64,000 bases of DNA from Streptomyces cinnabarinus (GTDB lineage: Bacteria > Actinomycetota > Actinomycetes > Streptomycetales > Streptomycetaceae). Within the stretch, counting starts at the first letter, position 1. Every line of letters begins with the position of its first letter. Of the stretch, positions 24,462 through 32,915 are shown in pieces. The position numbers were made by a program, and so were the translations under genes. The DNA lies in assembly GCF_027270315.1 (NCBI RefSeq), contig NZ_CP114413.1:806001-870000 (forward strand), read 5' to 3'. Under the pieces are notes generated by a model. That model worked only from the letters and a program-made list of their open reading frames with translations, made no database searches and was not told where the DNA came from.

Positions 24462-26300
24462 ATGAGCGGAACTGCACCGAGCGACCAGGAGCCCCCCGGG
24501 GCTTCGCGCTATCTGCCGATCGCCGAGCACGGCCTGATCGGCGATCTGCGCAGCGTGGCCCTGGTGGGGACCGACGGCACGATCGACTGGTACTGCTGCC
24601 CGTCGTTCGACGCGCCGAGTGTCTTCGCCGCGATCCTGGACGCCGAGCGCGGCGGCGCCTTCGAGCTGGCGGCGGCCGTACCGGCGCGGACCAAGCAGTT
24701 CTACTTCCCGGACACCAACGTCCTGATCACCCGCTTCTTCACCGAGGACGGCGTCGGTGAGGTGCAGGACTTCATGCCGGTGGACGGCGACTCGGTGGAG
24801 ACCGAGCGGCACCGGCTGATCCGGCGGGTGCTGTGCGTGCGCGGCTCCATCCCGTTCCGCACCCGGGTCGCCCCGCGGTTCGACTACGGCAGCCAGCCGC
24901 ACACCGTGCGGATGGTGGGCGACGTGGCGGTGTTCGAGTCCGCGAAGCTGTCCCTCGGGCTGACCGCGACGGTGCCGCTGGAGCCCGAAGGCCCGGATGT
25001 GCGGGCCGACTTCAAGCTCGCCGAGGGTGAGTCGGCGGTGTTCGCGCTCGACCAGGTCGGCGGCGAGGTGACCCCGCGCCGGTGCGCCAGGACCGAGGCG
25101 GAGGAGCAGTTCAGCACCACGGTCGCGTACTGGCGGCACTGGCTGTCCGCGTCCAAGTACCGGGGCCGCTGGCGGGAGATGGTGCACCGCTCGGCGCTCA
25201 CCCTCAAGCTCCTCACCTACGCGCCCACCGGCGCCATCGTCGCCGCGCCGACCACGAGCCTGCCCGAGCAGCTCGGCGGCGAACGCAACTGGGACTACCG
25301 CTATGTGTGGGTGCGCGACGCGGCGTTCTGTGTGTACGCGCTGCTGCGGCTCGGCTTCACCGGTGAGGCCGAGGCGTTCATGAACTTCGTGACCCGGCAC
25401 ATCAGTCCGGGCGACGGCAAACCCTCGGGGCCGCTTCAGATCATGTACGGCATCGACGGCCGTACCGACCTCGCCGAGCGCGAACTCGACCATCTGGAGG
25501 GCCACCGGGCCTCCGCGCCGGTCCGCATCGGCAACGCCGCCGCCGAACAGCTCCAACTGGACATCTACGGCGCCCTGATCGACTCGATCTATCTCTACGA
25601 CAAATGGGCCAAGCCCATCTCCAGCGACCAGTGGGACGATGTCACCGCGCTGGTGGACTGGGTGTGCGAGCACTGGGACCAGCCGGACGAGGGCATCTGG
25701 GAGACCCGGGGCGGCCGCAAGAAGTTCCTGTACTCACGGCTGATGTGCTGGGTGGCGATAGAGCGGGCGATCCGCATGGCCAACCGGCGCGGTCTGCCCG
25801 CCGACATCGTCAGCTGGCGCACCACCCGGGACACCATCTACCGGCGCATCATGAGCCACGGCTGGTCCGAGTCCCGCCAGGCGTTCGTCCAGCACGAGGA
25901 CGACGACGTGCTGGACGCGGCGGTCCTGATGATGCCGCTGACGAAGTTCATCGCGCCGACCGACCCGAAGTGGCTGTCCACCCTCGACGCCCTCACCCAC
26001 GACCTGGTCTCCGACTCCCTGGTCTACCGCTACGACCCGATGGCCAGCCCCGACGGACTGCGCGGCGACGAGGGCACGTTCTCGATCTGCTCCTTCTGGT
26101 ACGTCGAGGCCATGGTGCACGCCGGCCGGGTCGACGAGGCCCGGCTGGCCTTCGAGAAGATGCTCACCTACGCGAACCATCTGGGCCTGTACGCCGAGGA
26201 GATCAGCCACACCGGTGAGCAACAGGGGAACTTCCCGCAGGCGTTCACTCACCTCGCGCTGATCAGCGCGGCTTTCAACCTCGACAAGGCGCTCGGCTGA
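24462..26300 (+). CDS. Glycoside hydrolase family 15 protein (glucoamylase/trehalase type)
   Basis: The 612-residue cytosolic protein has an N-terminal beta-sandwich (about residues 18-210: RYLPIAEHGLIGDLRSVALV, GTIDWYCCPSFDAPSVFAAI) and an (alpha/alpha)6 barrel (about 240-610). Barrel motifs include ERNWDYRYVWVRDAAF and EEISHTGEQQGNFPQAFTHL, which carry the acidic catalytic region in GH15. There is no signal peptide. Actinobacterial members include trehalases as well as glucoamylases; this one has the trehalase-like length, but specificity is uncertain. ATG 24462 has GGGAGG upstream. Its stop is 2 bases from the convergent copper-associated gene. Confidence 0.85.
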   Translation: MSGTAPSDQEPPGASRYLPIAEHGLIGDLRSVALVGTDGTIDWYCCPSFDAPSVFAAILDAERGGAFELAAAVPARTKQFYFPDTNVLITRFFTEDGVGEVQDFMPVDGDSVETERHRLIRRVLCVRGSIPFRTRVAPRFDYGSQPHTVRMVGDVAVFESAKLSLGLTATVPLEPEGPDVRADFKLAEGESAVFALDQVGGEVTPRRCARTEAEEQFSTTVAYWRHWLSASKYRGRWREMVHRSALTLKLLTYAPTGAIVAAPTTSLPEQLGGERNWDYRYVWVRDAAFCVYALLRLGFTGEAEAFMNFVTRHISPGDGKPSGPLQIMYGIDGRTDLAERELDHLEGHRASAPVRIGNAAAEQLQLDIYGALIDSIYLYDKWAKPISSDQWDDVTALVDWVCEHWDQPDEGIWETRGGRKKFLYSRLMCWVAIERAIRMANRRGLPADIVSWRTTRDTIYRRIMSHGWSESRQAFVQHEDDDVLDAAVLMMPLTKFIAPTDPKWLSTLDALTHDLVSDSLVYRYDPMASPDGLRGDEGTFSICSFWYVEAMVHAGRVDEARLAFEKMLTYANHLGLYAEEISHTGEQQGNFPQAFTHLALISAAFNLDKALG

Positions 26301-26302
26301 CA

Positions 26303-27256
26303 TCAGTGACCGTGTGAGGGAGCCTCGTCGTGGGCGGACTCCTCTTCGGGCGCCGCCGCCGCTCCACCGGCCCGGACCGTGAACTCGGCGGTGCGGACCT
26401 TCCCCTCGTGCTTGAAGTCGAGGAAGAGGCGGTAGGTGCCGGTGCTCGGCGCCGTCGCGGAGAAGGAGATGCCGGGGCCGGGCTCGGTCTTGCCGTCGCC
26501 GGGCTCGCCGTTGGGGTGGACGTGCAGATAGGCGAGGTCTCCGGAGCGCAGCGCCACCAGGTGGCCGTAGGCGCCCAGGTAGGGCTGGAGGTCGGTGACG
26601 GGCTTGCCGTCGCGTGAGACGTTCAGCTTCAGCTCGCTCGAAGCGCCGGGGCGCAGACCGCCGTCCAGCCGGACCTTGTAGCCGTCGACCTCGGCGGTCG
26701 CCTTGACGGCCGGGAGGGGCTGCGGGTCGTACGGGCCGGATGCTCCGAGGTCGGTGCCGAGGGTGAGGTTCTCGGCGCCCTTCTTCGCCGGGGTGAAGTC
26801 GGCGAAGACTCGGTAGCCGCCCGCGCGGGGCAGGTCGACGGGGGTGCTCCAGGTGCCGTCGGCGGCGCGCGTCGGGTGCAGATGGCGGTAGGTGACCAGG
26901 TCGCGGGAGGCCACGATGAGGTGGAGTTCCTTGTCGTGCTCGCGCTGGAAGGCGGTGACCGCGCGGCCGCCGCTGTCCCGTATGACGAAGCGCAGGTCGT
27001 CCCGCTCGCGTGCGGTGACGGCCGGGGTCTTCAGGTCGAGGGTGTAGCCGCCCTCGGAGATCTGGAGTCCGCCGGCCGCGGCCTGCTCGGTGCCGCCGCC
27101 TCCCTCCGGGTCCGAGGACGCCTCGCTGTGGCTCTCGTGGCGGGCCGGCGCCGGGTCCTCGTCGACCGGTCCGACGCCCTTGCCCACGCCGTAGGCGGTG
27201 CCGAAGGTGGCGGCCAGGCCCGCGGCGAACGCGGTGATCTTCAGTCCGGCATGCAT
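26303..27256 (-). CDS. Secreted/membrane-anchored HxHP protein, probably copper-responsive
   Basis: The 317-residue protein has an N-terminal hydrophobic signal or anchor (KITAFAAGLAATFGTAYG), a Gly/Glu-rich linker, two similar beta-rich domains and a His-rich tail ending SHGH. Each domain carries a His/Pro motif, RHLHPTRA and YLHVHPNGEP, that could bind metal. No enzyme motif is seen. It diverges from copZ-copA across a region with three CsoR-type boxes, so it is probably co-regulated by copper and acts outside the membrane, for example in periplasm-side copper binding (inference). I cannot give a formal family name. Confidence 0.65.
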   Translation of the reverse strand: MHAGLKITAFAAGLAATFGTAYGVGKGVGPVDEDPAPARHESHSEASSDPEGGGGTEQAAAGGLQISEGGYTLDLKTPAVTARERDDLRFVIRDSGGRAVTAFQREHDKELHLIVASRDLVTYRHLHPTRAADGTWSTPVDLPRAGGYRVFADFTPAKKGAENLTLGTDLGASGPYDPQPLPAVKATAEVDGYKVRLDGGLRPGASSELKLNVSRDGKPVTDLQPYLGAYGHLVALRSGDLAYLHVHPNGEPGDGKTEPGPGISFSATAPSTGTYRLFLDFKHEGKVRTAEFTVRAGGAAAAPEEESAHDEAPSHGH

Positions 27257-27294
27257 GTCGATCTCCTCTGCCTCAGCTCTCTATGCCGCTCACG

Positions 27295-27395
27295 ATACCC
27301 CTGGGGGGTATAAAGTCAACCTCTGGATCTACTTGCCTCGACTACCCCCCAGGGGTATACATGTTCTCACCGGTCGGGATACCCCCGCCAGGTAT
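27295..27395. promoter_or_regulatory. Three CsoR-type copper operator boxes in the divergent copper promoter region
   Basis: Three related palindromes lie between the HxHP gene and copZ: ATACCCCTGGGGGGTATA (27295-27312), TACCCCCCAGGGGTATA (27343-27359) and ATACCCCCGCCAGGTAT (27379-27395). Their form, ATACCCC...GGGGTAT, matches the sites bound by the Cu(I)-sensing repressor CsoR in actinobacteria. One box sits next to each gene and one lies between. No csoR gene is in the window, so the repressor would be encoded elsewhere. Confidence 0.85.
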
Positions 27396-27421
27396 ACGAA
27401 GAGATTGCTCGGGAGGCACCC

Positions 27422-27643
27422 ATGTCCACGCAGACGATCACCACGTACGCCGTCTCCGGTATGTCCTGCGGCCACTGCAAGGCCACGCTCACCAAGGTCA
27501 TCGGCGAGCTGGACGGCGTGACCGGCGTACAGGTCGACCTGGAGGCCGGTCAGGTCAGCGTCAGCAGCAGCGCCGAACCGAACGACACGCTGATCGCCGA
27601 GGTAGTCGACGAGGCCGGCTACGAAGTCACCGGCCGCGCCTGA
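27422..27643 (+). CDS. copZ: Copper chaperone, heavy-metal-associated (HMA) domain protein
   Basis: The 73-residue single HMA domain has the Cu(I)-binding loop GMSCGHCKATLTKV and the ferredoxin-like beta-alpha-beta-beta-alpha-beta pattern (GVTGVQVDLEAGQVSVSS). CopZ-type chaperones carry Cu(I) to the CopA ATPase or to the CsoR repressor. It lies 30 bases upstream of copA and directly downstream of the CsoR-type boxes. ATG 27422 follows GGGAGGCACCC. Confidence 0.93.
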   Translation: MSTQTITTYAVSGMSCGHCKATLTKVIGELDGVTGVQVDLEAGQVSVSSSAEPNDTLIAEVVDEAGYEVTGRA

Positions 27644-27673
27644 TCCCGCCCGCACCGCACGAGGAGCAGAGAA

Positions 27674-29902
27674 GTGACCACCACGCTCGACACCGAACTC
27701 ACCATCGGCGGCATGACCTGCGCCTCGTGTGCGGCGCGCATCGAGAAGAAGCTGAACCGCATGGACGGCGTGACCGCCACCGTCAACTACGCCACGGAGA
27801 AGGCGAAGGTCTCCTACGGCGGTGGCGTGTCCGTCGACGATCTGATCGCGACCGTCGAGGCGACCGGGTACTCCGCCCAACTACCCACACCGGAACCGGA
27901 GCAGGCCCCCGAGAGCGATGAACTCCGGCCCCTGCGGGAGCGGTTGACCACCGCGGTCGTGCTGGCCGTCCCGGTCATCGCGATGGCGATGATCCCGGCT
28001 CTCCAGTTCGAGTACTGGCAGTGGCTCTCCCTGACCCTGGCGGCGCCGGTCGTGACGTACGCCGCCTGGCCGTTCCACAAGGCCGCGTTCACCAACGCCC
28101 GGCACGGCGCGGCCACCATGGACACGCTGATCTCGGTCGGCACCTCGGCCGCGTTCCTGTGGTCGCTGTGGGCGCTGTTCCTCGGCACCGCCGGCGAGCC
28201 CGGCATGACGCACCCCTTCGAGCTGACCATCTCCCGCGGTGACGGCTCCGCGAACATCTATCTGGAGGCGGCCGCCGGGGTCACCGCGTTCATCCTGGCC
28301 GGACGGTACTTCGAGGCCCGTTCCAAGCGGAAGGCGGGCGCGGCGCTGAAGGCGCTGCTGGAGCTGGGTGCGAAGGACGTCACCTTGATAGGCGCCGACG
28401 GCACCGAATGGACCGTGCCGGTGGGTGAGTTGAAGGTCGGCGACCGCTTCCTCGTCCGCCCCGGCGAGAAGATCGCCACCGACGGTACCGTCGTCGAGGG
28501 CTCGTCCGCGGTGGACGCCTCGATGCTCACCGGCGAGTCCGTGCCGGTCGAGGTGAGCGCGGGTGACCCGGTCACCGGTGCCACCATCAACGCGGGCGGA
28601 CGCCTCGTCGTTGAGGCCACCCGGGTCGGCGCCGACACCCAGCTGTCCCGGATGGCCAAGCTGGTGGAGGACGCGCAGAACGGCAAGGCCGCGGCGCAGC
28701 GCCTCGCCGACCGGATCTCGGCCGTGTTCGTACCGATCGTGATCGCCCTGGCGCTGGGCACCCTCGGCTTCTGGCTGGGCAGCGGCGCGGGCCCGGCCAC
28801 CGCCTTCACCGCCGCGGTCGCCGTACTGATCATCGCCTGCCCCTGCGCCCTGGGCCTCGCCACCCCGACCGCGCTCATGGTCGGCACCGGGCGCGGCGCC
28901 CAGCTCGGCATCCTGATCAAGGGCCCGGAGGTGTTGGAGTCCACCCGCAAGGTCGACACCGTCGTCCTCGACAAGACCGGCACCGTCACCACCGGCAAGA
29001 TGACCCTGCTGGCCGTGCACACCGCCGACCGCGTCGACGAGGCCGAAGTACTGCGGCTGGCGGGCGCCTTGGAGCACTCCTCCGAGCACCCGATCGCCCG
29101 TGCCGTCGCCGACGGCGCCCTGGCCAAGCTGGGTTCGCTGCCCACCCCGGAGGACTTCGCGAACGTACCGGGGCTCGGGGTGCAGGGCATCGTCGACGGC
29201 CATGCGGTCCTGGTGGGCCGGGAACGGCTGCTGGAGGAGTGGGCGATGGAGCTTCCGCCGCGGCTGGCTGCGGCCAAGTCCGAGGCGGAGTCAGCCGGGC
29301 GTACCGCCATCGCCGTCGCCTGGGACGGGGAGGCGCGGGCGGTCCTGGAGGTCGCCGACGCCGTGAAGGAGACCAGCGCCGAGGCGATCACCCGGCTGCG
29401 GGCGCTCGGTCTGACGCCGATGCTGCTCACCGGTGACAACCGGGCCGTCGCCGAGTCGGTGGCACGACAGGTCGGGATCGCGCCCGAGCATGTCATCGCC
29501 GAGGTGCTGCCGCAGGACAAGGTGGACGTCGTCAAGCGGCTCCAGGGCGAGGGGCGTTCGGTGGCAATGGTCGGCGACGGCGTCAACGACGCGGCCGCGC
29601 TGGCCCAGGCCGACCTCGGTCTGGCGATGGGCACCGGCACGGACGCGGCGATCGAGGCCGGTGACCTGACCCTGGTCCGCGGTGACCTGCGGGCCGCGGC
29701 GGACGCCATCCGGCTGGCCCGCCGCACCCTCGGCACGATCCGCTCCAACCTGTTCTGGGCCTTCGCCTACAACGTGGCCGCGCTGCCGCTGGCCGCAGCG
29801 GGCCTGCTCTACCCGATGATCGCCGGAGCGGCCATGGCCTTCTCCTCGGTCTTCGTGGTCGGCAACTCACTGCGACTGCGGTCGTTCCGGGCGGCCGGCT
29901 GA
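27674..29902 (+). CDS. copA: Copper-translocating P1B-type ATPase
   Basis: The 742-residue Cu(I) exporter starts with one HMA domain (GMTCASCAARIEKK, about residues 14-27). It then has membrane spans and the actuator loop with LTGES, the transmembrane metal site IACPCALGLATPT (CPC), phosphorylation site DKTGT, SEHPIARA, and nucleotide and hinge motifs TGDN and GDGVNDAAAL. All catalytic motifs are intact. GTG 27674 follows GAGGAG. It forms an operon with copZ under CsoR-type sites, and a strong hairpin follows its stop. Confidence 0.96.
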   Translation: MTTTLDTELTIGGMTCASCAARIEKKLNRMDGVTATVNYATEKAKVSYGGGVSVDDLIATVEATGYSAQLPTPEPEQAPESDELRPLRERLTTAVVLAVPVIAMAMIPALQFEYWQWLSLTLAAPVVTYAAWPFHKAAFTNARHGAATMDTLISVGTSAAFLWSLWALFLGTAGEPGMTHPFELTISRGDGSANIYLEAAAGVTAFILAGRYFEARSKRKAGAALKALLELGAKDVTLIGADGTEWTVPVGELKVGDRFLVRPGEKIATDGTVVEGSSAVDASMLTGESVPVEVSAGDPVTGATINAGGRLVVEATRVGADTQLSRMAKLVEDAQNGKAAAQRLADRISAVFVPIVIALALGTLGFWLGSGAGPATAFTAAVAVLIIACPCALGLATPTALMVGTGRGAQLGILIKGPEVLESTRKVDTVVLDKTGTVTTGKMTLLAVHTADRVDEAEVLRLAGALEHSSEHPIARAVADGALAKLGSLPTPEDFANVPGLGVQGIVDGHAVLVGRERLLEEWAMELPPRLAAAKSEAESAGRTAIAVAWDGEARAVLEVADAVKETSAEAITRLRALGLTPMLLTGDNRAVAESVARQVGIAPEHVIAEVLPQDKVDVVKRLQGEGRSVAMVGDGVNDAAALAQADLGLAMGTGTDAAIEAGDLTLVRGDLRAAADAIRLARRTLGTIRSNLFWAFAYNVAALPLAAAGLLYPMIAGAAMAFSSVFVVGNSLRLRSFRAAG

Positions 29903-29918
29903 CGGCGACACCAACCCC

Positions 29919-29956
29919 CTGTGCCCGGCCGCTCTCCCCCGAGCGGCCGGGCACAG
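29919..29956. terminator. Bidirectional terminator hairpin after copA
   Basis: CTGTGCCCGGCCGCTC (29919-29934) pairs with GAGCGGCCGGGCACAG (29941-29956) in a perfect 16-base stem with a six-base loop. It lies between the convergent copA and saccharopine-dehydrogenase-like genes and probably serves both. Confidence 0.85.
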
Positions 29957-29962
29957 ACCTGT

Positions 29963-31036
29963 TCAGAGGTGGTCGCGACGCGACACCACCACGCCGTCCC
30001 AGGCCAGCCGCTCCGGCAGGTCGGACAGTGCGGGCAGTTGCTCGATGTGGCGCACCCCGGTCGGCAGGTCCCCCGTCAGCAGTTCGCGGGTGACCTCGGC
30101 GGCGACGAGGCCGGTCACCCGGCTCTGCTCCCGCCCGGTGAGGGCGAACGCGGCGCGTCGGCCGGCTCGCACGGCGTCGGCACGGAGGGCGAAGGCGTCG
30201 CCGCCGAGGTGCACGCGGCTGAAGGCGCCGGTCAGTGCGTGCCGCACCGGTGCCCGTCGGGCACCGCGCAGGAGTCCCGTCCGGCGCAGCGCGAAGAGCG
30301 CCGCGGTCAGGGGGCGGGAGTCCAGGCAGAGACGGGTCGTCGCCTCCGGGACGCCGAGGGTGCGGCGCAGGGTGTGCTGGTCGGAGAACGGGAACGGATG
30401 TGCGCGGTGCGTGCCGTGGCCCGGCAGGAACACCTGGCGCGGTACGGCGGTCACCGGCGCGGCCAGGCCCTCGACGGTCCAGCGCACGGCGTCGGTGCCG
30501 TGCCGCTCGCCGGAGCCCAGCAGCACCGTCAGATCGAGCCGCTGCGCCCCGCCGACCGCCTCGTGGGCCCGCTGGGCAAGGAGATTCGTCAGTCCGGGCG
30601 CGACCCCGACGCTCAGCACGGCCGTGGCCCCGGCACCGGTCGCGAGGCCGTCCATGTCGGCCACGGCGTCGAGGAGGTCCCGTGAGGCGCCCACGTCCAC
30701 CAGGTGGATCCCGCGTTCCAGGCAGATCCGGGCGAGCGAGGCGTCCTCGGGCTCGACGCAGAGCACCACGGCGCGCACATCGCCCAGCTTGTCCAGCACC
30801 CGCCGGAACCCGGCCGGATCACCGACGTCGACCCGGACCCCACCGAGCCGCCGGGCCCGCATCTCGTCCCGGCCCGCCGGAACCACCCGCCCGGGAAGGA
30901 ACTCCGCCAGCCGGGCGGCGACCGCGGTGCCGACGGCGCCGTAGCCGCCGATGACGAGAATCCTGCCGCGCGCATCTGCAGTAGTCATACGCGCCAACGT
31001 AAGGCACGCTGAGTGCGCCGCGAGGCGTTCGCCCAT
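29963..31036 (-). CDS. Saccharopine dehydrogenase-like NAD(P)-binding protein
   Basis: The protein begins its Rossmann fold with ILVIGGYGAVGTAVAARLAE and continues with a short saccharopine-dehydrogenase-type core: AVVLCVEPEDASLARICLER, IHLVDVGASRDLLDAV and VGVAPGLTNLLAQRAHE. The family reduces amino acid conjugates or acts on other substrates; many members are uncharacterised. I kept ATG 31036 (357 residues), which follows GAGGGAG. ATG 30988 (MTTADARG) is a fair alternative that starts closer to the Rossmann strand. The next gene diverges from position 31129. Confidence 0.75.
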   Translation of the reverse strand: MGERLAAHSACLTLARMTTADARGRILVIGGYGAVGTAVAARLAEFLPGRVVPAGRDEMRARRLGGVRVDVGDPAGFRRVLDKLGDVRAVVLCVEPEDASLARICLERGIHLVDVGASRDLLDAVADMDGLATGAGATAVLSVGVAPGLTNLLAQRAHEAVGGAQRLDLTVLLGSGERHGTDAVRWTVEGLAAPVTAVPRQVFLPGHGTHRAHPFPFSDQHTLRRTLGVPEATTRLCLDSRPLTAALFALRRTGLLRGARRAPVRHALTGAFSRVHLGGDAFALRADAVRAGRRAAFALTGREQSRVTGLVAAEVTRELLTGDLPTGVRHIEQLPALSDLPERLAWDGVVVSRRDHL

Positions 31037-31128
31037 CGTTCACGGCTCCCTCACGCAGGGGCAGTTGGGCGCATCCGCCGCCGAACTAGCGTCGTCCGGT
31101 CGTCCGAACCCACATGATCGAGGTTGCG

Positions 31129-32178
31129 ATGTCCGCAAGACATGTCCTCGCCGGCCTGGCGCTGGTGCCGGTGTTCACCGTCCCGGCGGTGGCTTCCGAA
31201 CCGGACGCCCGGCACCGGCCGTCCTTCGACCTCCAAGCCCACCGCGGCGGTCTCGGTATGACGACCGAGTCCTCGCTGGAGGGCTTCGCCAAGGCCCTGC
31301 GCCTCGGGGTGTCCACCCTGGAGCTGGACACCCAGATCACCAAGGACGAGAAGGTCGTCGTCACCCACGACCGGCAGGTCAGCGCCACCAAGTGCCGGGA
31401 CACCGGGCCCCTGGTGCCGGGCGACCCGATGTATCCGTACGTCGGCAAGTACATCAAGGATCTGACGCTGGCCCAGATCAGGACGATGAACTGCGGTTAC
31501 CAGCAACTGCCCGGCCACCCCGGCCAGGAGCAGGTCGACGGGCTGCGGATGGTCGAGCTGAAGGACGTCCTGCACCTGGTCAAGCGGTACAAGGCGCGGC
31601 AGGTCACCCTCAACGTCGAGACGAAGGTGGAGGCGGGCGCCCCCGAACAGACCGCGCCCCGCGAGCTGTTCGTGCGCCGGGTCTACCAGGAGATCCACCG
31701 GTCCGGCATCGAGCGGCAGGTCACCATCCAGTCCTTCGACTGGGGCGCGCTCAAGGCGATGCACAAGCTCGCGCCCCGGTGGCCGCTGGTGGCGCTCACC
31801 AACTACGACTTCCTCCAGGTCGGCAAGGAGGGCGCCTCACCCTGGCTGGGCGGTATCGACGCCGACGACTACGACGGCGACTTCGTGAAGGCCGCCGACA
31901 CCCTCCCCGGTGTCACCACCCTCTCCCCCAACTACGGCTTCCCGCAGAGCGGCAAGGTCGGCGACCCCGGCTTCCGCTTCTACGCCGACGCCGCCATGGT
32001 CGAGGCGGCGCACGCACGCGGTCTGAAGGTCGTCCCGTGGACCTGCGACGACCCGGCCACGGTGGAGGCGCTGATGGACGCCGGGGTGGACGGCATCATC
32101 ACCAACTACCCCGACCGGGTACGGCAGATCATGGCCGACCGCGGTATGCGCCTGCCGAAGGCGTACCAGGCACGCTGA
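31129..32178 (+). CDS. Secreted glycerophosphodiester phosphodiesterase
   Basis: The protein has a signal peptide (ARHVLAGLALVPVFTVPAVA, cut near residue 22) and a GDPD TIM barrel: QAHRGGLGMTTESSLEGF, LELDTQITKDEKVVVTHDRQ and GLKVVPWTCDD. The catalytic His pair (AHRGG and THD) and the metal-binding Glu/Asp (ELDTQ) are intact. These enzymes cut deacylated phospholipids to glycerol-3-phosphate. A conserved C-terminal part with MDAGVDGIITNYPDRVRQIM closes the barrel. ATG 31129 follows GAGG and gives a normal signal peptide. An ATG at 31114 is possible. Confidence 0.9.
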   Translation: MSARHVLAGLALVPVFTVPAVASEPDARHRPSFDLQAHRGGLGMTTESSLEGFAKALRLGVSTLELDTQITKDEKVVVTHDRQVSATKCRDTGPLVPGDPMYPYVGKYIKDLTLAQIRTMNCGYQQLPGHPGQEQVDGLRMVELKDVLHLVKRYKARQVTLNVETKVEAGAPEQTAPRELFVRRVYQEIHRSGIERQVTIQSFDWGALKAMHKLAPRWPLVALTNYDFLQVGKEGASPWLGGIDADDYDGDFVKAADTLPGVTTLSPNYGFPQSGKVGDPGFRFYADAAMVEAAHARGLKVVPWTCDDPATVEALMDAGVDGIITNYPDRVRQIMADRGMRLPKAYQAR

Positions 32179-32199
32179 CCGGCCAGGCCCGTTGGCGCA

Positions 32200-32915
32200 C
32201 TACGGCAGCGTGTACTCGTCCCGTCGGCCGCACATGCCGAAGCCGCCGAGCCGGGTGGGCGCTGCCTGGTACGCGGTCGCCCCGTCGAGGTAGCCGGGCT
32301 CCCCGGCGGCCAACGCGTCGAGCTGGGCGCCGGTGCGCTCGGCCGTGGCCAGAGCCCCTGACCGCCACAGCTCACGCAGGCCGGGACCTGCTCGCGGACC
32401 AGGCGGGCGGCGGTGCGCTGGAACTCCCGGTACGGGCCGGTGTCGCCCGCGACGAGGGCCTCGCGCAGGACGAGGTAGCCCTCGACGGCGAGGTCCCTGC
32501 GGCGCCGGGCCGCCGCGGCCGTGTCGGTTCCCGTGCCGGGCGGGAGCGTGGCCGCCGCCGCGTACCTCCCGGGGTCGGCGAGCACTTCGGGCGGGAAAGT
32601 GAAGACCGCGTCCCCGGCCTCGGGCAGCCCGCTGTTCTGCATCAGCACGGTGATGCGCAGCTCCCCGCCCTGGACCATGCGGTGCACGGTGCCGGGGGTG
32701 AACCAGGCGACCGAGCCGGGCTCCAGCGGGATGTCGCGGTAGCCGTCGGGGCTCAGGGTCTGCACGGCGCCCCGGCCGCCGGTGACGACGTACGCCTCGG
32801 TGCACACCAGGTGCAGATGCGGGCTGCCGCCGCAGGCGCCGTCGGCGGCCTCCCAGTCGTAGGCGCTGAGATGGGACAGTCCCACGGCGCCGGGCAGGGG
32901 GGCGGCCATCACCAT
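32200..32915 (-). pseudogene. Cupin domain-containing protein gene disrupted by a frameshift
   Basis: The gene encodes a cupin-type protein: SPHLHLVCTEAYVVTGGRGA, VAWFTPGTVHRMVQGGELRI and ITVLMQNSGLPEAGDAV, with cupin His/Glu metal ligands present. After about 178 residues, at QVPA, the frame shifts. One base appears missing near 32377-32383. The -1-compensated frame reads LRELWRSGALATAERTGAQL, LDALAAGEPGYLDGATAYQ and GFGMCGRRDEYTLP before a stop at 32200. The uncorrected frame runs into low-complexity sequence and stops at 32106. Restored length is about 238 residues. It is the last gene of the operon with PmoA-like and Gfo/Idh genes (ATGGTGA overlap). A sequencing error cannot be excluded. 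Confidence 0.7.

Noticed and set aside
32106..32915. 269-codon frame as an intact cupin protein
   Set aside because: Its last 80 or so codons are Pro/Ser/Arg low complexity. The real C-terminus is in the neighbouring frame, so the gene is frameshifted.
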